Source: an uncultured Sphingosinicella sp. (GTDB lineage: Bacteria > Pseudomonadota > Alphaproteobacteria > Sphingomonadales > Sphingomonadaceae). Taken from it: a stretch of 10,721 nucleotides of DNA. This document shows positions 1-7,200 of this stretch, piece by piece. Positions within the stretch are counted from its first letter, which is position 1; each line of letters opens with the position of its first letter. The stretch is from the NCBI GenBank assembly GCA_946886275.1, contig CAMPIH010000073.1:1-10721 (forward strand), in the 5' to 3' direction. Under the pieces are notes generated by a model, which made no database searches, was not told the DNA's origin, and saw nothing but the letters and a program-made list of their open reading frames with translations. The translations under genes were made by a program, and so were the position numbers.

Positions 1-105
1 TACAAGGACACGGCCGGCCCGGCGGTGAACCCGATGATCAAGATCACCAACATCGTCGCCTTGCTCCTCCTCGCCGCTCTCGCGGCGGGCGGCACCGCCG
101 GCTGA
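1..105 (+). CDS. hppA: Membrane-bound proton-translocating pyrophosphatase, C-terminal end (partial)
   Basis: Frame 1 is open from the window edge to the TGA at 103-105 and gives 34 residues. It begins [20 protein letters not shown] and then runs into a hydrophobic Leu/Ala helix. This block is the nearly invariant end of H+-PPases, which hydrolyse cytoplasmic pyrophosphate and use the energy to pump protons (in some subfamilies sodium) across the inner membrane. The conserved [10 protein letters not shown] loop and the last transmembrane helix are present, followed by a short Gly/Ala tail (AAGGTAG). The determinants of ion specificity and potassium dependence lie upstream of the window, so the subtype cannot be judged. 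The gene is closed by the hairpin terminator at 125-165, so it is a separate transcription unit from infA. Confidence 0.9.
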   Translation, partial: YKDTAGPAVNPMIKITNIVALLLLAALAAGGTAG

Positions 106-124
106 TCGTCGAACAGGAATCGCG

Positions 125-165
125 TGAAACCCCGCCCGCTCCTTCGTGGCGGGGTTTCATTTTTT
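125..165 (+). terminator. Rho-independent terminator after hppA
   Basis: The arms at 125-136 (TGAAACCCCGCC) and 148-159 (GGCGGGGTTTCA) are perfect 12-bp reverse complements around an 11-base loop. A run of six T follows at 160-165. The hairpin starts 20 bases after the hppA stop codon. This is the clearest intrinsic terminator in the window, and it separates hppA from the infA cluster. Confidence 0.93.
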
Positions 166-212
166 GAGGGTACTCGCTAAGGGCTGCCGGCCTTTTGAGA
201 GCTAGGATTCGA

Positions 213-431
213 ATGGCGAAGGAAGAACTTCTCGAGATGCGGGGGCAGGTGGTCGAGCTGCTTCCCAATGCCATGTTCCGGGTGAAGCTGGAGAACGGGC
301 ACGAAATCCTTGGCCATACCGCCGGCAAGATGCGCAAGAACCGGATCCGAGTCCTCACCGGCGACGAAGTGCTGGTCGAGTTGACGCCTTATGATCTGAC
401 CAAGGGTCGGATTACCTACCGCTTCAAGTGA
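213..431 (+). CDS. infA: Translation initiation factor IF-1
   Basis: This encodes 72 residues, the standard IF-1 length. IF-1 is a single OB-fold (S1-like) protein that binds the A site of the 30S subunit during initiation and cooperates with IF-2 and IF-3. Family signatures are visible: MAKEE at the N-terminus, [19 protein letters not shown] (about 18-36), the basic stretch [14 protein letters not shown], and the end [13 protein letters not shown]. The ATG at 213 is chosen because it restores the canonical N-terminus. An AGGA lies six bases upstream (204-207). A TTG at 195 would only add six atypical residues. It is the first gene of the cluster, and its TGA overlaps the GTG start of maf. 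No convincing -35/-10 pair was found in the short gap after the terminator. Confidence 0.97.
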   Translation: MAKEELLEMRGQVVELLPNAMFRVKLENGHEILGHTAGKMRKNRIRVLTGDEVLVELTPYDLTKGRITYRFK

Positions 432-1027
432 CGCCGTCCGGCGAATATCCGGGCCGGACGCCGCGCCTGATCCTCGCCTCAGCTTCGCCGCGCCGCCTCG
501 AACTGCTCGCCCGGATCGGGGTCACGCCGGACGACGTCATTCCCGCTTGTGTCGACGAGACACCGCGCAAGAGCGAGCGGCCGACGGATTATGCGCGGCG
601 GGTGGCGGCGGAGAAAGCGGCCGCGATCGCCGCGCCCGACGCGCTGGTCCTCGCCGCCGACACGGTCGTCGCGGCCGGCCGCCGGATCCTTCCCAAGACC
701 GAGAACGAAGACGAAGCGCGCGCTGCTTTGTCGCTCCTTTCCGGCCGGCGCCACCAGGTCCTTTCCGCGGTGACCCTGATCGATTCGCACGGACAGGCTC
801 GGCACCGGCTGAGCAACTCGACCGTCACCTTCAAGCGGCTCTCCGAGGACGAGCTCCAGGCCTATCTCGACAGCGGCGAATGGCGGGGAAAGGCCGGCGG
901 CTACGCCATTCAGGGTCGCGCGGAGGCATTGATCCGGTCGATTTCGGGCAGCCATTCCGCGGTGATGGGATTGCCGCTTTTCGAAACTCGAGCGCTTCTT
1001 CGCGCCGCCGGCTATCCGCTTGGCTGA
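428..1027 (+). CDS. maf: Maf family nucleoside triphosphate pyrophosphatase (YhdE-type)
   Basis: This 199-residue cytoplasmic enzyme belongs to the Maf/HAM1 fold. Maf proteins hydrolyse non-canonical or excess NTPs to NMP and pyrophosphate and were historically called septum formation inhibitors. Visible motifs in order are the nucleotide-binding [14 protein letters not shown] (14-27), DETP (43-46), VLAADTVV with the likely catalytic Asp78, Lys90, [10 protein letters not shown] (154-163) and [11 protein letters not shown] (174-184). The AGGYAIQG block resembles the dTTP/UTP-hydrolysing YhdE branch and not the m7GTP-specific YceF branch, which carries a different sequence there. That substrate call is inference. 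The GTG start at 428 overlaps the infA stop in a GTGA arrangement, so translation is probably coupled to infA. The 3' end overlaps the next gene by 8 bases. Confidence 0.94.
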   Translation: MTPSGEYPGRTPRLILASASPRRLELLARIGVTPDDVIPACVDETPRKSERPTDYARRVAAEKAAAIAAPDALVLAADTVVAAGRRILPKTENEDEARAALSLLSGRRHQVLSAVTLIDSHGQARHRLSNSTVTFKRLSEDELQAYLDSGEWRGKAGGYAIQGRAEALIRSISGSHSAVMGLPLFETRALLRAAGYPLG

Positions 1028-2000
1028 GTGGCTCTACGAGGAGGGGATCGGCGAGAACCGCGCCGCCCTCGTCGAAGGGGGACAGATTCTGGAGGCGGCG
1101 ATCGAGCTCCCCGGCGAGACCCGGCTCGGGACGATCGTTCCGGCGCGGATGGTCCGCATCCTCGGCAATGGCAAACGCGGGCTCGTCCGCCTCGAGAGCG
1201 GCGAGGAGGCGATGATCGAGCCGGTGCCGGCGAGCCTCACCGAGGGTGCCGCTCTCACCGCCGAAATCGTCCGCGAAGCGATACCCGAAGCAGGCCGCCC
1301 GAAGTTGCCGAAGGTCGTCGCCAGCGATCAGCCGCCGAGAAGCGGACCGACCCTGAGCGAGCGGATCGGTTCGTTCGTCCGAATGCCGCCGATCGGGCCG
1401 GATCGGCTTGAGGAAGCGGGCTGGTCGGAGCTTCTCGAGGAAGCGCGGACCGGCGAGATCGGCTTCAGCGGCGGCGCCCTGAGGATGAGCCTGACCCCGG
1501 CAATGACCCTGTTCGACGTCGACGGCGACCTGGCCGCGCCGGCTCTTGCGGTAGCGGGGGCGGCCGCGGCGGCGCGGGCGATCCGCCGGTTCGGCCTCGG
1601 CGGATCGATCGGGATCGACCTTCCGACCCTGCCGGACCGCGCGGCGCGCCAGGCCGCTGCGGCGGCGGTCGACGAGTGTCTGCCGCAGCCGTTCGAGCGG
1701 ACGGCGGTCAACGGCTTCGGCTTCCTCCAGATCGTCCGCCGGCGCGACCGCCCTTCGATCCCCGAAACGCTTCGCGAGGATCCGGCCGGGGCGGCGGCGC
1801 GGGCCTTACTCCGGCGCGCGGAGCGGAGCCCCGGTCATGGCCCGGCGATGATCGAGGCGGCGCCGATGGTCGTCGAGCGGCTCGAGCAGGAGCCGGCCTG
1901 GCTCGAAAAGCTTCGCCAGCGGCTCGGCGCCGAAGTCGCCTTGCAGGCCAAGCCCGGCCTCGCCATATCGGCTGGCCATGTCCACCGCCAAAACCTCTAA
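1020..2000 (+). CDS. Short ribonuclease E/G-like protein lacking the zinc link
   Basis: This 326-residue protein matches the RNase E/G catalytic fold in outline but is much shorter than E. coli RNase G (489). Residues 10-90 resemble the N-terminal S1-containing part (ENRAALVEGG, then VRILGNGKRGLVRLESGEEA). The magnesium-binding aspartates appear retained: LFDVDG (Asp166, equivalent to RNase E Asp303) and GGSIGIDL (Asp200, equivalent to Asp346). The family's asparagine two residues after Asp303 is Asp168 here. The Cys-Pro-x-Cys zinc link that joins protomers is absent. The corresponding region reads RAERSPGHGPA, and the only cysteine is Cys220. It probably cleaves RNA, but activity is unproven. 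The start is an inferred TTG at 1020 overlapping the end of maf by 8 bases, with no good in-frame ATG nearby. The gene overlaps yacG by 23 bases. Confidence 0.85.
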   Translation: MAEWLYEEGIGENRAALVEGGQILEAAIELPGETRLGTIVPARMVRILGNGKRGLVRLESGEEAMIEPVPASLTEGAALTAEIVREAIPEAGRPKLPKVVASDQPPRSGPTLSERIGSFVRMPPIGPDRLEEAGWSELLEEARTGEIGFSGGALRMSLTPAMTLFDVDGDLAAPALAVAGAAAAARAIRRFGLGGSIGIDLPTLPDRAARQAAAAAVDECLPQPFERTAVNGFGFLQIVRRRDRPSIPETLREDPAGAAARALLRRAERSPGHGPAMIEAAPMVVERLEQEPAWLEKLRQRLGAEVALQAKPGLAISAGHVHRQNL

Positions 2001-2184
2001 CCGGCGCCAGGCCTGCACCTTGTGCGGCAAGCCCGCCTCGCCCGAGCACACGCCGTTCTGCAGCCAGGGCTGCCGCGACCGCGACCTTCTGAACTGGCTC
2101 GGCGACGCCTACAAGGTGCCCGGCGAGCCGGTCGATCCGCATGCCTTCGGGATCGAGGAAGACGGGCTGGACAGCGGCCGCTAA
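1978..2184 (+). CDS. yacG: DNA gyrase inhibitor family zinc protein YacG
   Basis: This 68-residue protein carries the YacG zinc finger with cysteines 13, 16, 28 and 32 (CTLC and FCSQGC). RDRDLLNWL, the conserved helix after the last ligand, follows. The inter-pair spacing is 11 residues, shorter than the 15 in the E. coli protein. YacG from E. coli binds the GyrB C-terminal region and inhibits supercoiling. The same role here is inferred from family. The acidic C-terminal tail (IEEDGLDSG) is also typical. The ATG at 1978 lies inside the end of the RNase-like gene in another frame (23-base overlap), so the four genes from infA to yacG read as one translationally coupled unit. The end of the gene also contains the predicted tRNA-Phe -35 element. 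Confidence 0.93.
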   Translation: MSTAKTSNRRQACTLCGKPASPEHTPFCSQGCRDRDLLNWLGDAYKVPGEPVDPHAFGIEEDGLDSGR

Positions 2185-2197
2185 GCGCCTCTATAGG
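2168..2197 (+). promoter_or_regulatory. Predicted sigma70-type promoter for tRNA-Phe, inside the yacG 3' end
   Basis: TGGACA at 2168-2173 matches the TTGACA -35 consensus at five of six positions. TATAGG at 2192-2197 matches TATAAT at four of six, with an 18-base spacer. Transcription would start near 2203-2206, about 20 bases before the mature tRNA 5' end. The -35 lies in the final codons of yacG. This is an inference from sequence only. The tRNA could instead be co-transcribed with yacG. Confidence 0.45.
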
Positions 2198-2219
2198 CGC
2201 TGCTTCGCTCAGGCAGCGC
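2185..2219 (+). other. Two overlapping, mutually exclusive hairpins between yacG and tRNA-Phe
   Basis: GCGCCT (2185-2190) pairs with AGGCGC (2195-2200) around a four-base loop. GCGCTGC (2197-2203) pairs with GCAGCGC (2213-2219) around a nine-base loop. The two share bases 2197-2200, so they cannot form together. The first begins directly after the yacG stop codon. There is no T-tract, so neither is a classical terminator. They could protect the yacG mRNA 3' end or shape the 5' leader of the tRNA precursor. Confidence 0.45.
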
Positions 2220-2222
2220 GAT

Positions 2223-2298
2223 GCCCAGGTAGCTCAGTTGGTAGAGCACGTGACTGAAAATCACGGTGTCGGTGGTTCGATTCCGCCCCTGGGCACCA
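2223..2298 (+). tRNA. tRNA-Phe (anticodon GAA)
   Basis: A complete 76-base cloverleaf is present. The acceptor stem is GCCCAGG (2223-2229) with CCTGGGC (2288-2294). The D arm is GCTC/GAGC, the anticodon stem is CGTGA/TCACG with loop CTGAAAA giving anticodon GAA, and the T stem is GGTGG/CCGCC with loop TTCGATT. The discriminator is A2295 and CCA is encoded at 2296-2298. All stems pair fully, so the gene looks functional. It follows the infA-yacG cluster on the same strand. Confidence 0.97.
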
Positions 2299-2327
2299 CC
2301 CCCCGAAGGCGCCTCATCCCCTCATAG

Positions 2328-2972
2328 TCAATAAAGCACCCAGTCGGGGATCGGCGGGGCGATTCCGGCCATGATGAAGCCGACCGTCGGCTCTTTCGGC
2401 GGCTCATGACGATTGTAGCGCCGGGGCAGCCTGGCCGAGACGAGGAAACGCAAACCGTCGACCGGCGAGCTGGGAAACTCGATCTGGCAGCGGTCGAGGA
2501 CGATCTGCTGGATCTCGTCGTCGAACCACACCGACCGGAAATCTCGTCCGGCAGCAAGGTTGCCGATGGCTATTTCGAACCTGACGAGACGATAGTCACC
2601 GTCCACCCCTTCCCACCCCATCGTCACCTGCGCCTGGTCACGCTGACTGGCCTGACTGGCATGCTCGACGAGAGTTGTCGGAGGACTCCACGGCTCGGTG
2701 CCGAAATTGCAGGCCATCAAGATCTTCCCGGGTGGGCCTGAATCGGGCCCAGCCCTGAAGCGCGACGGTTCAGGATCGCGCCAGACGCAAATGTAGGGCG
2801 TCCTGGGCGAGCGCGTATCGATGAAACCGTACAGCCGATTGGCCATGGCTTCGCCCGATCGAATCACCTCGGCCGGTGCCGGCTGGTAGGCGAACAGCGT
2901 TTCGGTGCCGCCGGAATCGTGCGTGAAGCTTGCGATCCGCTCCAGCTCGCCTCCCTCGGACCCCAGCGACAT
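2328..2972 (-). CDS. Hypothetical protein, 214 residues, unrecognised
   Basis: I do not recognise this protein. It is 214 residues, probably soluble: no signal peptide and no membrane segment is evident. It is rich in Pro, Arg, Glu and aromatic residues, with stretches such as YGFIDTRSPRTPYICVW, VWFDDEIQQIVLDRC, a basic RRYNRHEPPKEP and a C-terminal PPIPDWVLY. It contains three cysteines (in YICVW, MACNF and LDRCQ) with no metal-site spacing. The ATG at 2970-2972 is the only start upstream of which the frame closes (TGA two codons earlier), and a GGAG lies about six bases before it, so the gene looks translated. It ends 29 bases from the 3' end of tRNA-Phe, facing it, and is divergent from the cyclotransferase gene. 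Its codon use is somewhat less strictly GC-biased than its neighbours, which may hint at acquisition beside the tRNA, but no integrase or repeated tRNA end is visible. Confidence 0.72.
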   Translation of the reverse strand: MSLGSEGGELERIASFTHDSGGTETLFAYQPAPAEVIRSGEAMANRLYGFIDTRSPRTPYICVWRDPEPSRFRAGPDSGPPGKILMACNFGTEPWSPPTTLVEHASQASQRDQAQVTMGWEGVDGDYRLVRFEIAIGNLAAGRDFRSVWFDDEIQQIVLDRCQIEFPSSPVDGLRFLVSARLPRRYNRHEPPKEPTVGFIMAGIAPPIPDWVLY

Positions 2973-3060
2973 GACTCACTCCGTCGACAAGGAGGTGGGG
3001 ATACCGCCAATCCGCCGATTCATGCTAGGCGTGGCAGCGATGACGCCGACAGGATCGACG

Positions 3061-3843
3061 ATGCGAATGATGGTGACGTTCACGGCCCTGGCGGCCTGCT
3101 CGGCTTCTCCGGCGCCGCAGGCGACGGCGGCGGGGCCGCCCACCTATGGCTACAGCGTGGAGAACGTCTTCCCGCATGACCGGGCCGCCTTCACCCAGGG
3201 GCTGATCTTCCGCGACGGCCATCTCTACGAGAGCACCGGTCTTCACGGCCAGTCGACGATCCGCCAGGTCCGGCTCGAGGACGGCGCCGTGCTTCGCTCG
3301 GCCGCGCTTCCGCCGGAGCTGTTCGGGGAGGGCCTCGCTTCATGGGGCGGCGAGCTCGTCTCGATCACCTGGCGCGACGGCCTCGGATTCCGCTGGGACC
3401 GGGACACGTTCCGGCGCACCGGCGAGTTCCGCTACCCGGGCGAGGGCTGGGGCCTGACCCAGGACGGGCGGCGGCTCATCATGAGCGACGGCACGCCGGT
3501 GCTCCGGTTCCTCGACCCGGCGACCTTTCGGGAGCTCGGCCGGGTCACCGTCACCGTCAACGGCCAGCCGCTCCGCAACCTGAACGAGCTCGAATGGGTG
3601 AAGGGCGAGATCTTCGCCAATGTCTGGCTGACCGATTATATCGCCCGGATCGACCCGGAAACCGGCGAGGTGAAGGGCTGGATCGACCTGTCGCGTCTCG
3701 TCGCCAGCGTCGATCGCCGCAGCGAGGAGAATGTCCTCAATGGAATCGCCTATGACGAGGCCGGCGACCGCCTGTTCGTCACCGGCAAGAACTGGCCGAG
3801 CCTGTACCAGATCAGGATCGAGCCGCCGCCCGGCCAGTCCTGA
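3061..3843 (+). CDS. Glutaminyl-peptide cyclotransferase, predicted lipoprotein
   Basis: This 260-residue protein belongs to the plant/bacterial glutamine cyclotransferase family, a beta-propeller. The family converts N-terminal glutamine to pyroglutamate with release of ammonia. From the 3061 start, hallmarks are FTQGL (44-48), YESTGLHGQS, FGEGLASWG, GEGWGLT (127-133), LIMSDGTPVLRFLDP, LNELEW, IFANVW, NVLNGIAYD and FVTGKNWP near the C-terminus. The N-terminus MRMMVTFTALAAC is a short lipoprotein signal with lipobox LAAC, and Ser at +2 suggests outer-membrane sorting. I chose the ATG at 3061 because AGGA lies six bases upstream (3051-3054). ATGs at 3040, 3022 and 2971 are in frame and would lengthen the signal region. 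The physiological substrates are unknown. It probably heads a two-gene unit with the ABM-fold gene 19 bases downstream. Confidence 0.9.
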   Translation: MRMMVTFTALAACSASPAPQATAAGPPTYGYSVENVFPHDRAAFTQGLIFRDGHLYESTGLHGQSTIRQVRLEDGAVLRSAALPPELFGEGLASWGGELVSITWRDGLGFRWDRDTFRRTGEFRYPGEGWGLTQDGRRLIMSDGTPVLRFLDPATFRELGRVTVTVNGQPLRNLNELEWVKGEIFANVWLTDYIARIDPETGEVKGWIDLSRLVASVDRRSEENVLNGIAYDEAGDRLFVTGKNWPSLYQIRIEPPPGQS

Positions 3844-3862
3844 TCGAGGCGGCGCAGCTTCC

Positions 3863-4201
3863 ATGTTCGTCGCGGTCTATTGGTGGCGGGTCCACCCCGG
3901 CAAGGAAGCTCAGTTCAGGGAAGCCTGGCGCCGTGGCACGGCCGCGATCACGAGGATCTACGGAAGCTGTGGATCGCGGCTCCACCAGGACCGCGACGGC
4001 CGCTTCGTCGGCTACGCCGAATGGCCCGACGAGGCGACCTGGCAAAAAGCGTTCGATGCGAAGATGGTCTATGACGATCCGGAGGCGCGGGCGATGTTTG
4101 TCGACGCCATCGCCGAGACGCCGCCAGGAAACGCGCCGGTCTTCACCATGACGGTCACCGACGACCTTCTCCTTCGGAACCCAAACCTCTCCGATCAATA
4201 A
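3863..4201 (+). CDS. Antibiotic biosynthesis monooxygenase (ABM) fold protein
   Basis: This 112-residue protein has the pattern of a single dimeric alpha/beta-barrel ABM domain. The first strand and amphipathic helix are FVAVYWWRVHPGKEAQF followed by an Arg-rich helix. A short strand (SCGSRLHQDRDG) comes next, then the typical FVGYAEWPDEATWQKAF, and a final strand (VFTMTVTDDLLL). Members of this superfamily include quinone-forming monooxygenases, haem-degrading enzymes and stress-related proteins of unknown activity. No family-specific catalytic residues can be assigned here, so the name describes the fold only. The ATG at 3863 is 19 bases after the cyclotransferase stop, with a weak purine-rich site before it. 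The stop codon overlaps the tail of tamB on the opposite strand by 7 bases (4195-4201). Confidence 0.82.
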   Translation: MFVAVYWWRVHPGKEAQFREAWRRGTAAITRIYGSCGSRLHQDRDGRFVGYAEWPDEATWQKAFDAKMVYDDPEARAMFVDAIAETPPGNAPVFTMTVTDDLLLRNPNLSDQ

Positions 4202-7200
4202 TCCTTCGAGTAGCGAAGGTTGACGTTGGTGGAATTGCTCGAGCCGAATTGGGAGAGAAGGCTCAAGGTGGGGGTCAGCGCGATTTCGATCTGGGTCGCG
4301 GTGAAGCCGCGGGCGTCGGTGATGATCTCGATATAGATGTCGTCGCTCAGATACATTCCGGCCGAGATGGCGGTGCCTCGACCGGTGGTTTCGTCCGCTC
4401 CGAGGATCCGGATCCGGTCGATCCCCGTGGCGGTACGAAGCTGGCCGAGCGGATTGAGGCCGCCGCTGCTTCCGCGGAGCGTGTTGAGTGAAGCGGCGAG
4501 CTGGACCGCCTGGAGCGCCGAAATCTCGGTCACCGAGCTGCCGAACAATATCCTCGACACGATCTCGTCCTGGGGCAGGCTCGGCGAGGAGGTGAAGGCG
4601 ATCTGCGGATTGCTCGAGCTTCCGGAGACGTTGATCGCTACCTCGACGCCCTCGATCTCGTCCACCGCCTCAAGATCGATGCGCGGATTGGGCGGGCGGG
4701 ATCCGCCGAAGACGACATGGCCGCGCCTGACGTCGAATCGGCGGCCGGCGAGGCTGAGGGTACCGCGGATCAGGTCGACCTCGCCGACGATCGTCGGAGT
4801 GGCGGTCGTCCCCTGCACCCTGAGATCGGCCGACCATTCGGATTCGAGCCCCATTCCGGAGACGAAGACCCGGTTGTCGGCACTTGCCCTGATGTCGAGG
4901 TTCCAGATGCTTGGGACGCTCGAATCCATCGTCTGGGCATCCGGCGGCGGAATCGGCTCGCCGCGTCGGCGGACTCCGGCCAGCTGGCGAACCTCGGCCG
5001 CGGCCTGGCGAACGATCTGGTAGCGCGCCTCGCCCAGTTCGAGCTCGCCCGCGATCAGGGCCGGCCGGTCGCGGCTGTTGGTGATCGACAGGGTCCCGGT
5101 CGCGGTGCCCGCCAGATCGTCGCTTCGCGCGAGCTGGGCGTTGTCGAACTGAAGCTGGATGTCCATCGGGAACCCGGCGGCGGATGCGAGGCCGATGGTG
5201 CCGCGGCCGGTGACCGTCCCCTCGCCGGCCCGTCCGGTCAGCCGGACGATCTCAAGCTGGGAGGCACTGAAGCGCCCATCCAGAGCGATGTTGGTCACCC
5301 GGGTCCCGAACTGCTCGTTGACGTAGGTGAGATTATTGGCCCGGACGACCCCGGTGAATTGCGGGTTCTGGACCCGGCCGCTGAAATCCGCGGCGACGCC
5401 GATCGGCCCCGACAGCTGGTGGCCGGGGAGATTGGCGAAGGAGGTCAGCACGTCGGCCGGCCCGTTATAGCGTATCCCCCCCGCCAGCGGCGCCGCCAGA
5501 AGCCGGGTCGTCCATGAGCCGGCCGCGGGCCCGAGCGGCTGCAGCCGCGCCTGAATGCGGCCGATGATGGCACCGCCGCGCCGAATGACGGCGGCGAGCT
5601 GGCCGCCCTCCGGCCGAAGCGCGCCGGCGACGGCGAGGTCCACCGGCACGGAACGGGTCGCGATTCCGGTCCGGGTGAAATCCGATATGTTGAGCCTCGC
5701 CTCGGCGCGCGGGAAGGAGCCATCGGACGGCTGGGCGAAGTCGAGGCTGCCGGTCGCCCGGCCGCCGAGCCCGAGGCCGGGCGAGAAGGGATTGAGGATC
5801 GACAGGTCGAGCTCGTCGAGCCGCGACTGGATGATCAGCCCGTCGCCATAGCGGCCGGCGAGCCGGACCCGACCCTGTTCGAGCAGCAACGTGACCGGAT
5901 CCAGCACCCATTCGCTGCCGACGCGTCGGATCTCTGCCGGGCGGGCGAAGCGGAAGTCGATATTGTTGACGTGCCCCTGGGCGGCCGCGCGGATCAGCTC
6001 GGGGGCCAAGGCAAGGTTCGCGCCGACGCGGAACGGGACGCCGCGGCGGCCTTCGGCGAACAGCTGGGCGCTGCCATTGCCGCCGCGATAATCGATCCGG
6101 ACCCGTGCCCGCTCGACGAACAGGTCGCCGCTGCTGAGACCGGCGAGCTGGGCATCGCCGACGATCTCCGGAGCGTCGGGATAGAGGATGACTCTCGCCC
6201 GAACGAAGCCCCGCTGGAGGATGATCGGAACGTCACCCGGCGTTCGCGCGCCACTGGCGTTGGCGGCGATGTCCAGGCGCTGATAGCGGCCTTCGGCGCT
6301 CAGCCGCACATTTCCCTCCAGCCCCTGGCCGACGAGGGTGAGGGTGCCGACGAACGGCCCTGCCCGGGACTGGACCAGCCGGCCCTGAAAATCGATCCCG
6401 GCGAAGGTGAGCCGGTTGACGAGGATGGTCATCGGGCCGCGCCCGCTCTGGATCACGACATCGGCGCTGAACGGCCCGTAGGCCGACTGGCCGGTCGCCT
6501 CGATCGCCCAGCCGCCCGCCGTCGCCCGGACATTCGCCTCCACGTCGCGAAGGCCGATCCCAAAGCCGGGATTGGCGGCGACGAGCTGGAGCTGCGGCCT
6601 CGAGGCGGTGCCGGTAATGCGGGCGTTCAGCGGCCCATAGCTCTCGCTCACCCCAGACAGCCGGAAGTCGATGGTTCCGTTCGGCCGGTAGACGCCCGAT
6701 CCTGAAGTCACTCGAAGCAAGGGCGCCGAAAGGCGGATGTCGCCGACGCGGACGAGGCCCGATGGGTCCATGTCGATGTTGGCGCTCGCGGTCGCGGTGC
6801 CGCCGAGCAGATCGCGGATGGCGCTGTTGTCGATCCGGCGACTTCGCGCCGCCACCCGGCCGCTCAGCCCGAAGCCGCCGCGCCGGCTCGTCATGTCCAG
6901 GTCGAGGTTGAGGTCGAACAGGCCGACGCTCTGGACAAGATAATTGTTCACCCGCCCCTGGAGCGCCGCGAGATAGCGGCCGCTGTTGAAATCGAGCGCG
7001 AGCGCCAGCAAGGCGTCGACCCGGTCGGAGCGAAGCCGAAGATCGTCGGCGACGATCCGGGCGCCGGTCACCCCGAGCTCTCCGTCGAGCCGGACATTAG
7101 AGAGGGGCCCGCCGGCGACGGCGTCGAATCCGAGGATCCGGTCGGCCCGGGCCGAGATCGGGACGATGATGTCGTCCGCCCGGACCCGAGCGCGGCCGAC

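Noticed and set aside
547..1215. 222-residue plus-strand frame overlapping maf and the RNase-like gene
   Set aside because: Its translation is an Arg/Gly-rich shadow of two genes with clear family motifs in other frames.
2022..2327. Plus-strand open frame running through yacG and the tRNA
   Set aside because: It translates straight through a fully paired tRNA-Phe and overlaps yacG in another frame.
2299..2327. Terminator after tRNA-Phe
   Set aside because: Only a GGCGCC palindrome within a C-rich stretch is present, with no loop-forming stem of useful length and no T-tract.
2223..2345. Integration site at the tRNA-Phe 3' end
   Set aside because: I looked for a second copy of the tRNA 3' segment and for an integrase and found neither in the window.
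2406..2741. Plus-strand frame opposite the 214-residue hypothetical gene
   Set aside because: The minus-strand frame is longer, has a good ribosome binding site and a closed upstream frame. The plus-strand frame has none of these, though without homologs the choice is not absolute.
4717..6705. Long open frames on the plus strand opposite tamB (266 residues at 4717-5517, 244 residues at 5971-6705)
   Set aside because: They lie wholly antisense to a clearly homologous tamB, have compositionally biased Arg/Pro/Gly/Asp-rich translations, and show no domain. Long antisense frames are expected in high-GC coding DNA.
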